The notes under the pieces: model-generated
Told to the model about the DNA's origin: nothing
Databases searched by the model: none
What the model saw: the letters and a program-made list of their open reading frames with translations, nothing else
Translations under genes and position numbers: made by a program
Part shown: one piece after another, positions 32,922 through 42,198 of the stretch
Layout: the number at the start of each line of letters is the position of its first letter
Numbering within the stretch: the first letter of the stretch is position 1
From: JABMMZ01 sp040386935
Lineage (GTDB): Bacteria > Bacteroidota > Bacteroidia > NS11-12g > UBA955
Length of the DNA: 64,000 nucleotides
Direction: 5' to 3'
Assembly (NCBI GenBank): GCA_040386935.1
Contig: JAZKEQ010000013.1
Span: forward strand, 1-64,000

Positions 32922-33677
32922 ATGAGAAATCCTCTATCACAAAAAATCGCAGCTTCAGCCTTCACCTTTATGGTTGTCTGTTCTGCTTCTGCCTTTACTA
33001 CACCTGCCGTTAAGCATCAGCCACGTTTTAAAACAAATATGACTGAGTCTGATTCAAACAATCAGCCTAATTCTAAACTGAAACACTTTGAATTCGGATT
33101 GCGCTACATGCCTACTTTTACAAATCTTGAGTTACAAAACAGAGATGGCAATGTCATTGAAAGTTCAGGTAGTTTTAGCAATGGTTTCGGTGCCATGTTG
33201 GGATTCAACATTACCAATCACATAGGCATACAAGCTGAAGCCAGTTTTTATTCTGCTTCACAGAAGTACACTGAAGGCGGATATGACCAGAATGTAAAAA
33301 TAAAGTATATTAACATTCCCTTGTTTTTCTCACTAAACACGAATAAAACTTCCCGCTTCAATTTAAATCTTGTTGCTGGACCTCAATTTGGTGTTAATGC
33401 AGGGTCTAAAATTTCATCAGGAGGGTCAGGCAGTAAAGACACACTTATGGCAGTCGTTGCATTAAAACGTGCAGACTTCGGTTTTGCGTTTGGTGGTGGT
33501 GCAGAAATTATACTGAATACTGACGAAACATTGCGTTTGGATATCGGTTTAAGAGCCTATCGTGGATTTTTAAACATCAATAACGAAACTCAAACTGAAA
33601 ACGGCACATACAATGTAATGGTTAAATCAACCCGTAAAACAAACTCAGCTTACATCGGAATTTCATTCCTTTTTTAA
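32922..33677 (+). CDS. outer-membrane beta-barrel protein (porin-like)
   Basis: A 251-residue protein from the ATG at 32922. The signal peptide ends near SASAF; longer starts up to 32847 are not supported. Strands such as HFEFGLRYMPTFTNLEL, YINIPLFFSLNTNKT, FNLNLVAGPQFGV and a final Phe (YIGISFLF) fit a PorT/OmpA-like eight-stranded barrel. Role unknown; in this island an envelope function under stress is likely. A hairpin terminator follows. Confidence 0.8.
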   Translation: MRNPLSQKIAASAFTFMVVCSASAFTTPAVKHQPRFKTNMTESDSNNQPNSKLKHFEFGLRYMPTFTNLELQNRDGNVIESSGSFSNGFGAMLGFNITNHIGIQAEASFYSASQKYTEGGYDQNVKIKYINIPLFFSLNTNKTSRFNLNLVAGPQFGVNAGSKISSGGSGSKDTLMAVVALKRADFGFAFGGGAEIILNTDETLRLDIGLRAYRGFLNINNETQTENGTYNVMVKSTRKTNSAYIGISFLF

Positions 33678-33699
33678 AAAAATATTAGTGCTTAAATTC

Positions 33700-33730
33700 A
33701 AAAGTGCCACGAGAAATTGTGGTGCTTTTT
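33700..33730. terminator. hairpin terminator shared by convergent genes
   Basis: AAAAGTGCCAC and GTGGTGCTTTT pair over 11 bp with two G-U wobbles and an 8-nt loop, followed by T's. It lies between the barrel stop at 33677 and the aminotransferase stop at 33735 and may serve both. Confidence 0.65.
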
Positions 33731-33734
33731 TATT

Positions 33735-34559
33735 TTATCTCGAAAAAATTTCCGAGAAGAGTCGTTGTATTTTAGCAAAATCATAATGCTTATCGCCATA
33801 GCTTTCTACCCATTGCATGCCCTTACTGGCATTAGATACAAATACTTCATCGGCCATTCGCAATTCCTCTTCGGTAATCGCTGTTTCATGGATGTTTTTA
33901 TTCAGCATCTTGCATTGAGTAATGATATGCTGGCGCATCACGCCATCTAAACAATACTCGCTAAGTGATGGTGTAAGAATATCATCATCCACCATTAAAA
34001 AAATATTGGCGTTATACACTTCACACACCCGTTGGTATTCATTGAACAATACCACTGTATCACAATGTTGTTCGTTAGCTGCAATACCTGCCATTACATA
34101 TTGAATAGCCGAAAGCGGTTTAAAGAAACTGATAAAATTCGATGGTTTTAATATCTGTCCGTACGACCCCATGGCAAGCCCTTTATCATTGAGTTTATAA
34201 CTGCCGGTATCTTCCATAATATCAATAATGAAATTCCCTTTATTGGATGCAGGTGCATAAAATCCTGTAGAGTCGCGGTAAAATGTAATGCGGCAACGGG
34301 CGTTTACAAATCCATTTTTAAGACACAAAAGATTGAGTTGCTCTTCAAAGTACAACTGGGTCCATTTTTCGTTTAAATTAATTTTTAAAAGCTTAGATGC
34401 TCTTTGAATGCGGTTGTAATGCAAACTGAATAGCTGTGGTAATTTGCCAATGATTTTGATGCTTTCAAAAAAGCCATCTCCGTATTTGTAAATACGGCTG
34501 TGCGATGCAAATATCTTGTCGTCAGCATCGGTTAAAACCCCATTGAAACTAATCAACAT
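33735..34559 (-). CDS. class IV aminotransferase / 4-amino-4-deoxychorismate lyase-like
   Basis: A 274-residue PLP enzyme of fold type IV. YKYGDGFFESIKIIGKLPQLFSLHYNRIQRASKLL is the N-terminal signature, and the PLP Lys is probably in FFKPLSAIQYV. VVLFNEYQRVCEVYNANIFLM and later ADEVFVSNASKGMQWV complete the family pattern. Members include branched-chain transaminase, D-amino-acid transaminase and aminodeoxychorismate lyase (pabC). At this length the lyase is likely, but the substrate cannot be fixed by eye. Confidence 0.85.
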   Translation of the reverse strand: MLISFNGVLTDADDKIFASHSRIYKYGDGFFESIKIIGKLPQLFSLHYNRIQRASKLLKINLNEKWTQLYFEEQLNLLCLKNGFVNARCRITFYRDSTGFYAPASNKGNFIIDIMEDTGSYKLNDKGLAMGSYGQILKPSNFISFFKPLSAIQYVMAGIAANEQHCDTVVLFNEYQRVCEVYNANIFLMVDDDILTPSLSEYCLDGVMRQHIITQCKMLNKNIHETAITEEELRMADEVFVSNASKGMQWVESYGDKHYDFAKIQRLFSEIFSR

Positions 34560-34679
34560 GGTTGCAATTTAAGGAATTTTAAAAAAAAGCAAACAATTAT
34601 TCTAACTAAAGTCTAAATAATGCAGGTTAATCACTGATTGTGTGGATGGGGGCATTATGTTCACCCCATTTAGAAAAAT

Positions 34680-35057
34680 TTAATCCTGACGTTTTAAAAC
34701 AAACTTCATATCATTTTCTGTGATAATAAAGTCCTTATCAGAAATAATCTCTACATCAAAATAGCGTGTTGTATCGGGCTCATCATATTTGAGTTCAAGG
34801 CGATGTTTATTGTACCCCCACTTGCCGGTCATTTTTTTATTGGCCAACAAAATTTCATATCTGAATGTACTGTCTGCAGACAATTCAAGAAAATCTGTTT
34901 CAACAGCAGCAATGAATATTGAATCGGCTTTTAATATCTGCATGTACTGCCAACGGCCTGTCACCCTATCGCGTTCAGATACATGAACACAGGCATTAAA
35001 AAAGACCAATGCAAAAAGTGCTAAGAGTGTGTATTTACTTACGTTTATCAATTTCAT
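34680..35057 (-). CDS. lipocalin-like lipoprotein
   Basis: A 125-residue protein with a lipobox (VFFNAC) at Cys23 and a small beta-barrel-like body: VTGRWQYMQILKADSIF, FLELSADSTFRYEILLANKKMTGKWGYN, then alternating strands. This matches the lipocalin-like domain of many Bacteroidota lipoproteins. It overlaps the upstream bifunctional-nuclease gene by 23 bp on the same strand, so translation is likely coupled. Between it and 34559 lie 120 bp with an ATGGGG/CCCCAT dyad but no gene. Confidence 0.8.
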   Translation of the reverse strand: MKLINVSKYTLLALFALVFFNACVHVSERDRVTGRWQYMQILKADSIFIAAVETDFLELSADSTFRYEILLANKKMTGKWGYNKHRLELKYDEPDTTRYFDVEIISDKDFIITENDMKFVLKRQD

Positions 35058-35625
35058 CGCGGATATGGGCAGCTTTTAAATAATCTTCGTTGTTTAACGC
35101 TGTTTGCAACATTTTTTCTAATTCATCGATGGTTTTATTTTTGTAGCGATCCTCGTCTGATTTAGGTTTTTGTGCAGGCATATCCTCATTTCTTCGTCCA
35201 GGCTTTTCGATTGAATGATCCTCAATTGTGATACCGGCTGCTTCCATAATTTCTTCAGTGGTATAAATCGGACAATCAAAACGCACAGCCAATGCTATGG
35301 CATCGCTTGTTCTGCTGTCAATTTCCTTAACAACACCATCCATTTCGCATACCAGCATGGAGTAAAATACGCCTTCTTTCAATTTGTGAATCACCACTTC
35401 ATTTACCTTGATGTTAAACTCTTTGGCAAAAGATAAAAACAAATCGTGGGTCAATGGGCGTCCGGTATTAATTCCTTCAATCTGAATAGCTATGGCCTGG
35501 GCCTCATACTGACCGACAATAACAGGTATCTTTCGATCACCGCCTTCTTCTGCCAGAATAAGGCTGTATGAGCCTTGCATCTGACTTGGGGCTATACCGT
35601 AGATATCGACTTTTACCTTTTTCAA
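35035..35625 (-). CDS. bifunctional nuclease (BFN/DUF151) with UVR tail
   Basis: A 196-residue protein. Residues 1-125 form the BFN domain (VDIYGIAPSQMQGSYSLILAEEGGDRKIPVIVG; GRPLTHDLFLSFA; RTSDAIALAVRFDCPIY). The last 40 residues form a UVR helix pair (IDELEKMLQTALNNEDYLKAAHIRDEID) as in UvrB/UvrC. BFN proteins cut RNA or DNA in plants and are less known in bacteria. It sits between the lipoprotein and the etf genes; its start is 11 bp from the etfA stop. Confidence 0.9.
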   Translation of the reverse strand: MKKVKVDIYGIAPSQMQGSYSLILAEEGGDRKIPVIVGQYEAQAIAIQIEGINTGRPLTHDLFLSFAKEFNIKVNEVVIHKLKEGVFYSMLVCEMDGVVKEIDSRTSDAIALAVRFDCPIYTTEEIMEAAGITIEDHSIEKPGRRNEDMPAQKPKSDEDRYKNKTIDELEKMLQTALNNEDYLKAAHIRDEIDKRK

Positions 35626-35636
35626 TGTGATGCCGT

Positions 35637-36581
35637 TTAGTTTTTGGCTGCTTTAGCCGCTGCTATTAACTGTGGTAATATTTCAAATGCATCGCCTACG
35701 ATGCCGTAATCTGCTGCTTTAAAGAAAGGTGCTTCAGGGTCTTTGTTGATGGCAACAATTACTTTACTGCTGCTTACACCGGCCAGATGCTGTATAGCGC
35801 CTGAAATACCGATGGCAATGTATAAATTCGGCTTAATGGTGATACCGGTTTGTCCTACGTGTTCGCTGTGCGGACGCCACCCCATATCACTTACCGGTTT
35901 TGAACAAGCTGTAGCTGCTCCAAGAATTTGCGCCAGTTCTTCAACCATTGCCCAATTCTCAGGACCTTTCATTCCTCTACCTGCAGAAACCACTATTTCA
36001 GCTTCTGTTAATGGAATTTTACCAACTGTTTTGCTGGTATTGGTTATATTGGTTAAACTGCCTGCACCTGTTGCTGCATATGTTTCAGTAGCAATACTGA
36101 CATTGTTTTCTTTTAACTCGGTACTGTTTGGTGTCAATGCAATAATTTTACCGGCTCTTTGCATGGTAACATAGGCAAAACCTTTACCTGAAAACACACC
36201 GCGTTTTACTTTAAAACCATTGGATGCATCCGGGAAATCAACCACATTGGTTACCAATGAAGCGTCTGTTAATACAGCGATGCGTGGTCCCAAGGCTTTA
36301 CCTGAATAGGTATTGGCCATTACGATGGTTTGCAAACTGTTGTTTTTTATTACATCTGCTATATTGCGGCTGTAGGTTTGTGCATCAAATGCGCTTAAAC
36401 CTTCAATGACGATTAATTTATTAACGCCATAACGGGCCAGTTTATCTGCTTCTCCTGCATTGGGCTGACCAACACAAATAGCGGTTACCGGACCATTGTT
36501 TACAATACTTGCGTATGAAGCAGCTTCTAATACTGCCTTTTTAAAAATACCTTCTGAATTCTCTGCGTATATACCTGTCAT
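35637..36581 (-). CDS. etfA: electron transfer flavoprotein alpha subunit
   Basis: A 314-residue ETF alpha subunit. The C-terminal FAD domain carries VVSAGRGMKG, SDMGWRPHSEHVGQTGITIKPNLYIAIGISGAIQHLAGV and INKDPEAPFFKAADYGIVGD, all typical of FAD binding. ETF takes electrons from acyl-CoA dehydrogenases and passes them to the quinone pool. It follows etfB by 11 bp in one operon. Confidence 0.95.
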   Translation of the reverse strand: MTGIYAENSEGIFKKAVLEAASYASIVNNGPVTAICVGQPNAGEADKLARYGVNKLIVIEGLSAFDAQTYSRNIADVIKNNSLQTIVMANTYSGKALGPRIAVLTDASLVTNVVDFPDASNGFKVKRGVFSGKGFAYVTMQRAGKIIALTPNSTELKENNVSIATETYAATGAGSLTNITNTSKTVGKIPLTEAEIVVSAGRGMKGPENWAMVEELAQILGAATACSKPVSDMGWRPHSEHVGQTGITIKPNLYIAIGISGAIQHLAGVSSSKVIVAINKDPEAPFFKAADYGIVGDAFEILPQLIAAAKAAKN

Positions 36582-36592
36582 TTGTCTTGTTC

Positions 36593-37330
36593 TTATATTA
36601 CTTTAACTTCGTTTTTTAATGCGTCTATCAACTGCCCTGCATTTTGAGCATCGAATAATTTAACTGCTTGCTTGGCAACAGGATTTTCGAATGCACTGTA
36701 GGTATTATAACCTTCTGATGCTTTTGGTTCAACAACACTCAAAGGTTTTGTTCTGGCCGCCATAATCCCTTTCATATTCGGAATACGCGGTTCGCATAAA
36801 TCTTTTTGAGCACTGGCTACAACCGGCAATGCCGAAATAATGGTTTCTCTACCGCCATCGATATCGCGTTCGAAATGTGCTTTACCATCAACAATATCCA
36901 TTTTTGCACAAACGTTTACTGAAGGCCAGTCGAGAATAGCTCCCAACAAACCGCACATTTGGCCACCGTTATAATCGATGCTCTCGCGACCGGTTAACAC
37001 CATGTCGTAACCACCGTCTTTAATAATTTGAGCCAATTGCTCAGCTACGAATTGTCCATCTTCAGGATTTGCATTGATGCGGATGGCATCATTGGCACCT
37101 ATTGCCAAAGCTTTGCGTATTACCGCATCAGCATCGGCCAATCCAACATTGGCTACTGTTACGGTGCCTCCGTTTTTTTCGGTTAGTTCTAGCGCTTTGG
37201 TAAGCGAAAGCTCATCGTAAGGATTAATAATAAACTGAACACCCTGTGAATTGAATTTGGTGTTGTTGTCTGTAAATGTAATTTTGGTAGTCGTATCAGG
37301 CACTACACTCATGCACACTAAAATTTTCAT
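36593..37330 (-). CDS. etfB: electron transfer flavoprotein beta subunit
   Basis: A 245-residue ETF beta subunit: MKILVCMSVVPDTTTKITF, INPYDELSLTKALEL, then DMVLTGRESIDYNGGQMCGLLGAILDWPSV, the AMP-binding pattern, and LPVVASAQKDLCEPRIPNMKGIMAARTKPL. It heads the etfBA operon. A minus-strand TAATTTTG lies 17 nt before the ATG, a plausible -7 element. Confidence 0.95.
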   Translation of the reverse strand: MKILVCMSVVPDTTTKITFTDNNTKFNSQGVQFIINPYDELSLTKALELTEKNGGTVTVANVGLADADAVIRKALAIGANDAIRINANPEDGQFVAEQLAQIIKDGGYDMVLTGRESIDYNGGQMCGLLGAILDWPSVNVCAKMDIVDGKAHFERDIDGGRETIISALPVVASAQKDLCEPRIPNMKGIMAARTKPLSVVEPKASEGYNTYSAFENPVAKQAVKLFDAQNAGQLIDALKNEVKVI

Positions 37331-37439
37331 CTGTTAATTGATTGTTGCAAAATTAAGCATAAAATGTGCGAAGAAAAAAGGAGTTTTGCAAAGAAAATCA
37401 ACATACTGAAACAGTTTGGATGATTCTTTAACAAAACAG

Positions 37440-37751
37440 ATGGATAGAATTCAAATTTTAAGCGACTGGATTAAACAAACACCCGATGACCCATTTCTTC
37501 ATTTCGGGTTGGCGATGGAATACCTTTCTATCAGCGATACCGATAAAGCCTTGCAAAAAATGGAAGAGGTTTTCCACTTGTTTCCCGACTATCTGGCTAA
37601 TTATTATCAATTGGCTAAGCTCTATGAGACATTGAGCAAAACTGACGATGCCATCAATATCTATGAAAAAGGTATTGCCCTTGCGCTTTTACAAAAAGAA
37701 ACTAAAACAGCCAATGAACTGAGAAGTGCATTGGAAGAATTGACCTTTTAA
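37440..37751 (+). CDS. small TPR protein
   Basis: A 103-residue protein from the ATG at 37440; an in-frame TTG at 37416 would give 111 residues. MDRIQILSDWIKQTPDDPFLHFGLAMEYLS is followed by two TPR units (DKALQKMEEVFHLFPDYLANYYQLAKLYETL; DDAINIYEKGIALALL). A scaffold role is expected. It ends 10 bp before the thioesterase gene. Confidence 0.8.
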   Translation: MDRIQILSDWIKQTPDDPFLHFGLAMEYLSISDTDKALQKMEEVFHLFPDYLANYYQLAKLYETLSKTDDAINIYEKGIALALLQKETKTANELRSALEELTF

Positions 37752-37761
37752 AAATATTTTA

Positions 37762-38196
37762 ATGACTCCAAAAAATCCCCATTACGAACAAACTATCAGA
37801 GAAAAACTGAAGGACCAGCATTTTATGCGCCACATAGGTTTTAACCTCACCCACATACAACCCGGTGAAGTTGAAGGTGAACTGATACTCGAGCAACACC
37901 ACAAGCAACAAAATGGTTTTTTACACGGAGGCGTTACTGCTACTGTAGCAGATCTGGTAATGGGATTTGCCGCTTACACACTTGTTGATACAAACGAAGG
38001 AACGGTAACATCCGACCTTAAAGTCGCGTACATGAGACCCGGATTAGGGCAAAAAATTATTGGCAGAGGGAAAGTAATTAAAGCAGGCAATCTATTATTC
38101 TATTGCGAAGCCGACATCATCAGTGTTGATGAAAAAGGGGCAGAAACGCTGATAGCAAGAGGCTATTCAACAATGTGCGCTATTAAAATAGGCTAG
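37762..38196 (+). CDS. PaaI-type hotdog thioesterase
   Basis: A 144-residue hotdog-fold protein: NGFLHGGVTATVADLVMGFAAYTLV has the HGG active-site turn and the following Asp (VADLVMG). TSDLKVAYMRPGLGQKIIGRGKVIKAGNLLFYCEADI is the usual second half. It hydrolyses acyl- or aryl-CoA thioesters; the substrate is unknown. It converges with the STAS-like gene 8 bp away. Confidence 0.88.
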   Translation: MTPKNPHYEQTIREKLKDQHFMRHIGFNLTHIQPGEVEGELILEQHHKQQNGFLHGGVTATVADLVMGFAAYTLVDTNEGTVTSDLKVAYMRPGLGQKIIGRGKVIKAGNLLFYCEADIISVDEKGAETLIARGYSTMCAIKIG

Positions 38197-38204
38197 TAGA
38201 CGAT

Positions 38205-38603
38205 TTAATTTCTAAAACCATCGGGTTGGTCGTTCAGCCATTCTTTGGCTTTTTGAACTTCCGTAAAGAATTTAACAGGGTAGATGTTTTTAATACATCT
38301 CAAATAAAAATTGGCCACCATTTTTTGGCCCAATGAGTGTACCACCATGGCCTCAGCAATAACTTTATCTTTAATTTTATGGCTTTCATTATGTCCATAC
38401 TCACGGGCTTGACGGGTTATCTCAGTAAATTTACCTGACACAATCAATTTTTTTATACGCTTGCCGTTGGTGAACTGATGCAATTTGGAGTAAGAGTCTT
38501 TTAATTCCTCCACATCAATAATAGAATGATCTTTAAAAACAATCTCTACTGTTTGTTCATCTATCATTTTCAATGATTTCAGAACAATACTTTCCTGTTC
38601 CAT
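38205..38603 (-). CDS. small STAS/SpoIIAA-like protein (paralogue of 9786-10157)
   Basis: A 132-residue protein from the ATG at 38603. VLKSLKMIDEQTVEIVFKDHSII, IKKLIVSGKFTEITRQAREYG, VIAEAMVVHSLGQKMVANFYLRCIKNIYPVKFF and AKEWLNDQ align end to end with 9786-10157. The motif IAEA-VV--L-QKM--NFYL is the best-conserved block. Function unknown. Upstream, the minus strand has TACATTTG (rc of 38630-38637), a possible -7 element. Confidence 0.75.
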   Translation of the reverse strand: MEQESIVLKSLKMIDEQTVEIVFKDHSIIDVEELKDSYSKLHQFTNGKRIKKLIVSGKFTEITRQAREYGHNESHKIKDKVIAEAMVVHSLGQKMVANFYLRCIKNIYPVKFFTEVQKAKEWLNDQPDGFRN

Positions 38604-38700
38604 AGTGTTTAACAATTTTTTAGTTTTGACAAATGTAACTTGTAAGCACTAAAGATTCACTATGTTAGTTTATTTTTTTAACTAAACAATTGAAAATAAC

Positions 38701-39873
38701 TTATTTAGATTTTAGTATTTTTAACCTAGCTGTCAGTACAATGAAAAAAGTACCAGCCAAAGCTAATAGGCCACAGATAATGAATGCCGGTTGAAAATTC
38801 GCCACGTTGTTGTTATACAATAACCCACAAATAGATGCGCCTAAAATAACACCGCCTTCGAGATAAAGGAATAAGGTGCCAATGGCTTTTCCTTTCTTTC
38901 CTTCTTCTGCTAAATCAACTGCCCAGGCAAAGAGTGAAGGCGAAAGCAACCCGAAACCTACACCAAAAAATACCGAAGAGATGGTGTACATCCAAATGCC
39001 CTGTGTAGCTGCAAGACCAAACATGCTGATGGCCAGCAAAAATGCCCCAATACCTGCTACCCATTTGCGCCCGTAGCGGTCGCTCCACCTGCCTGCCAGA
39101 AAGCGAATGAATAGTGATGACCCAATATAAATGGCCATAAAAATCCCTTTATTTTTCAATCCGACATGAATGGTAAAATCGCTGATAAGGGCCAACACAG
39201 CACCTGATGAAAACACCACCAGTAACATCACGATACCCGGCTCCCACACACGTGTCTCGAAAATTTCATCTTTCTTTATTTTCAACATTGAGAAGCTGAA
39301 CTTTTCTTTTACAATCACATGCTCCTTTAAAGTCATAAACATTAAAAGTGAAATGAAGCCCAACATAGATGCAATTAAAAACATGGTATGAATGCCAAAC
39401 ATGTTGGTGCATTCACTTCCCAACACCCAACCCAGTGCATTGCCTACATTGTTACAAATACCAACAATCCCCATGGCTTCTCCCCTTTTTGACAAAGGCA
39501 CCACATCATCAGCGAAAGCTGTAAATCCGGTAGGTGTAAAACCGGCACATAAGCCGTGAAATGCCCGGGTGAAAAAGAAAAATCCGACTATGGGAATAAA
39601 GATATAAAAGTCGCAGGCAAGCGTAGTGACCACAGCACCAATGCACATCACATTGACACGACCGATGGTATCACATAATTTACCGCTAAAGGGTCTGCAA
39701 ATAAGTGCGATGATTGAAAAAACCGGAATGATTAACCAAGTATGAGACTTACCCCCAATTTGATTGAGCAGCAAAGGCAAATCGGGCAACACCATATTAA
39801 AACTACTGAAAAATATAAGACACGCAATACAAAGCTTCCAAAATTGTGGCGGATATGCTCTGTATAGTCCCAA
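38701..39873 (-). CDS. major facilitator superfamily transporter
   Basis: A 390-residue protein with about twelve membrane helices. The motif-A-like GKLCDTIGRVNVMCIGA lies after helix 2 (about residues 64-80), and the repeat GRWSDRYGRKWVAGIGA lies in the second half. FHGLCAGFTPTGFTAFADD matches drug/sugar exporters. The substrate is unknown. It starts 3 bp after the lepA stop and is probably cotranscribed. Confidence 0.88.
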   Translation of the reverse strand: MGLYRAYPPQFWKLCIACLIFFSSFNMVLPDLPLLLNQIGGKSHTWLIIPVFSIIALICRPFSGKLCDTIGRVNVMCIGAVVTTLACDFYIFIPIVGFFFFTRAFHGLCAGFTPTGFTAFADDVVPLSKRGEAMGIVGICNNVGNALGWVLGSECTNMFGIHTMFLIASMLGFISLLMFMTLKEHVIVKEKFSFSMLKIKKDEIFETRVWEPGIVMLLVVFSSGAVLALISDFTIHVGLKNKGIFMAIYIGSSLFIRFLAGRWSDRYGRKWVAGIGAFLLAISMFGLAATQGIWMYTISSVFFGVGFGLLSPSLFAWAVDLAEEGKKGKAIGTLFLYLEGGVILGASICGLLYNNNVANFQPAFIICGLLALAGTFFIVLTARLKILKSK

Positions 39874-39876
39874 ATA

Positions 39877-41667
39877 TTATTCGTCTAGTTTTAATACTGC
39901 CATGAAGGCTGATTGTGGTATTTCCACATTGCCTACCTGACGCATCCGTTTTTTACCTTCTTTTTGTTTTTCTAATAATTTACGTTTTCTGCTGATATCA
40001 CCACCGTAACATTTTGCTGTTACATCTTTACGCAAAGCGCTCAGCGATTCACGTGCAATAATTTTAGCACCGATGGCAGCTTGTATAGCGATATCAAATT
40101 GTTGACGAGGAATTAACTCTCTTAATTTTTTACAGATTTTCTTACCCAGATCGTAAGCTCTGTCTCTGTGAATAATGGATGACAAGGCATCAACAGGATC
40201 TTTATTCAGCATGATGTCCATTTTTACCAAATGGGATAATTTATATTCCGATGGTGCGTAATCGAAAGATGCATAACCACGGCTGATGGATTTTAATTTA
40301 TCGTAAAAATCAAATACAACTTCTGCTAACGGCATTTCGAAAGTCAGTTCCACCCTATTGGTTGTCAGGTACACCTGATTTTTGATGGTGCCCCTTTTAT
40401 CCATACACAATGCAATTACAGGACCTACAAAATCTGTAGAGGTAATAATGGTTGCATTGATATAAGGTTCTTCTACATAATCAATATGACTTGGATCAGG
40501 CAAATCGCTTGGGTTATTCACCTCAATGTACTCACCTTTATTGGTATAGGCTTTATAAGATACGTTGGGAACTGTTGTAATAACAGTCATTCCAAACTCA
40601 CGTTCCAAGCGCTCCTGAATAATCTCCATGTGCAGCATGCCAAGGAATCCACAACGGAAACCAAAGCCCAGTGCTGCAGAACTTTCAGGTTCAAACACCA
40701 AAGATGCATCGTTCAATTGCAACTTGAACATACTCTCGCGCAACTCTTCGTAATCTTCTGTATCTACAGGATATATACCTGCGAATACCATTGGCTTTAC
40801 ATCTTCAAAACCTCTGATGGCTTCGGCTGTCGGATTCACAACACTGGTGATTGTATCACCTACTTTTACTTCTTTCGCTTGTTTAATACCGGTAATGATA
40901 TACCCTACATCGCCCGCTAATACTTGTTTTTTAGGTTCCATTTCAAGGCGAAGTGAACCTACTTCATCGGCAAAATATTCATTGTTGGTATTCATGAATT
41001 TCACCTTTTCACCTTTGTTTATTTTACCGTCTAATACCTTGTAGTAAGCAATGATACCGCGGAATGAATTGAAAACTGAGTCGAAAATCAGCGCTTTCAA
41101 TGGCGCATCCAAATTGCCTTTAGGTGTTGGTACACGGTCGACAATGGCTCTTAATATATCGTGAACACCCTGACCTGTTTTACCACTGGCAGGGATAATG
41201 CTTTCGCGACTGCAACCTATTAAATCTACTATCTGATCCTTCACTTCTTCTGGCATAGCACCGGGAAGATCCATTTTATTGAGAATCGGAATAATTTCTA
41301 AATTGTGTTCGATGGCTAGGTACAGGTTACTGATGGTTTGTGCCTGTATACCTTGTGAAGCGTCAACAATTAGCAAAGCGCCTTCGCAGGCTGCAATACT
41401 TCTACTCACTTCGTAACTAAAGTCAACGTGACCGGGTGTATCAATCAGATTCAATACATAGTGATTACCCTCGAGTTCGTAATTCATTTGAATGGCGTGA
41501 CTCTTAATGGTAATCCCTCTTTCGCGTTCAAGGTCCATATCATCGAGCACCTGAGCCATCATTTCGCGTTTGGTAATGGTATTGGTGTATTCCAGCAAAC
41601 GGTCAGCCAGTGTGCTTTTACCGTGGTCGATGTGTGCGATGATACAAAAGTTCCGAATGTGTTGCAT
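39877..41667 (-). CDS. lepA: elongation factor 4 (LepA)
   Basis: A 596-residue translational GTPase from the ATG at 41667 (MQHIRNFCIIAHIDHGKST, the P-loop). G2/G3 are MDLERERGITIKSHA and DTPGHVDFSYEVSRS, and NKMDLPGA is G4. The EF4-specific C-terminus (MDIMLNKDPVDALSSIIHRDRAY; LRELIPRQQFDIAIQAAIGAKIIARE; CYGGDISRKRKLLEKQKEGKKRM) is complete. LepA acts on stalled ribosomes. TACTTTTG on the minus strand lies 12 nt upstream of the start. Confidence 0.97.
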   Translation of the reverse strand: MQHIRNFCIIAHIDHGKSTLADRLLEYTNTITKREMMAQVLDDMDLERERGITIKSHAIQMNYELEGNHYVLNLIDTPGHVDFSYEVSRSIAACEGALLIVDASQGIQAQTISNLYLAIEHNLEIIPILNKMDLPGAMPEEVKDQIVDLIGCSRESIIPASGKTGQGVHDILRAIVDRVPTPKGNLDAPLKALIFDSVFNSFRGIIAYYKVLDGKINKGEKVKFMNTNNEYFADEVGSLRLEMEPKKQVLAGDVGYIITGIKQAKEVKVGDTITSVVNPTAEAIRGFEDVKPMVFAGIYPVDTEDYEELRESMFKLQLNDASLVFEPESSAALGFGFRCGFLGMLHMEIIQERLEREFGMTVITTVPNVSYKAYTNKGEYIEVNNPSDLPDPSHIDYVEEPYINATIITSTDFVGPVIALCMDKRGTIKNQVYLTTNRVELTFEMPLAEVVFDFYDKLKSISRGYASFDYAPSEYKLSHLVKMDIMLNKDPVDALSSIIHRDRAYDLGKKICKKLRELIPRQQFDIAIQAAIGAKIIARESLSALRKDVTAKCYGGDISRKRKLLEKQKEGKKRMRQVGNVEIPQSAFMAVLKLDE

Positions 41668-41749
41668 AAAAAAGGAGTGCAAAAGTACAAAATTCTGCGC
41701 GTAAATTCACTATTTCCTGTAACATCAGGAGTAGCAAGGGAAGAAGCAA

Positions 41750-42136
41750 TTAGAATTTGCCGAAGAAATCAGATATATCAAAGTAAACGTTCACTTTGGT
41801 ACTATCAGGAAGTGTGGTAATTTTCAACACATCATAACTTCTTTTACCTTCCGACATTAAAGCTTGTCCATTAAACAGATATTCCTCGTCACGTACACCG
41901 TATTTTTGTCTGAGATAAGCATACTCAACCGGAATACCATCCATACTCGATTTGGCATTTTTTATGTAAATGGCTGTAGGCATGCTCAGACCATCGCCTC
42001 CCCATAATTCAATTTTCCCTACAGTACCTATTAATTTATAGGCTTTATACGCTGTTGGCATTTTACTGCTGGCTGCACAAGCTGCAATACAAATAACAAT
42101 GAAACAAAATGCTAAACGGTTGATGTTTTTTCTCAT
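41750..42136 (-). CDS. lipoprotein of unknown function
   Basis: A 128-residue protein with a lipobox (CIAAC, about Cys20) and no recognised domain. A short body contains VGKIELWGGDGLSMPTAIYIKNAKSSMDGIP and RQKYGVRDEEYLFN. It looks like one compact beta-rich domain. It lies between lepA and the glycosyltransferase gene. Confidence 0.7.
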   Translation of the reverse strand: MRKNINRLAFCFIVICIAACAASSKMPTAYKAYKLIGTVGKIELWGGDGLSMPTAIYIKNAKSSMDGIPVEYAYLRQKYGVRDEEYLFNGQALMSEGKRSYDVLKITTLPDSTKVNVYFDISDFFGKF

Positions 42137-42198
42137 GACTTTTTTTATTCAAAACAAATCAATTTATTGAAACAAACAAATTAAAATAAATTCAAATA

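Noticed and set aside
34640..34680. ATGGGG/CCCCAT dyad as a terminator
   Set aside because: The 6-bp stem has a long loop and no T tract on the relevant (minus) strand, so support is too weak for a feature.
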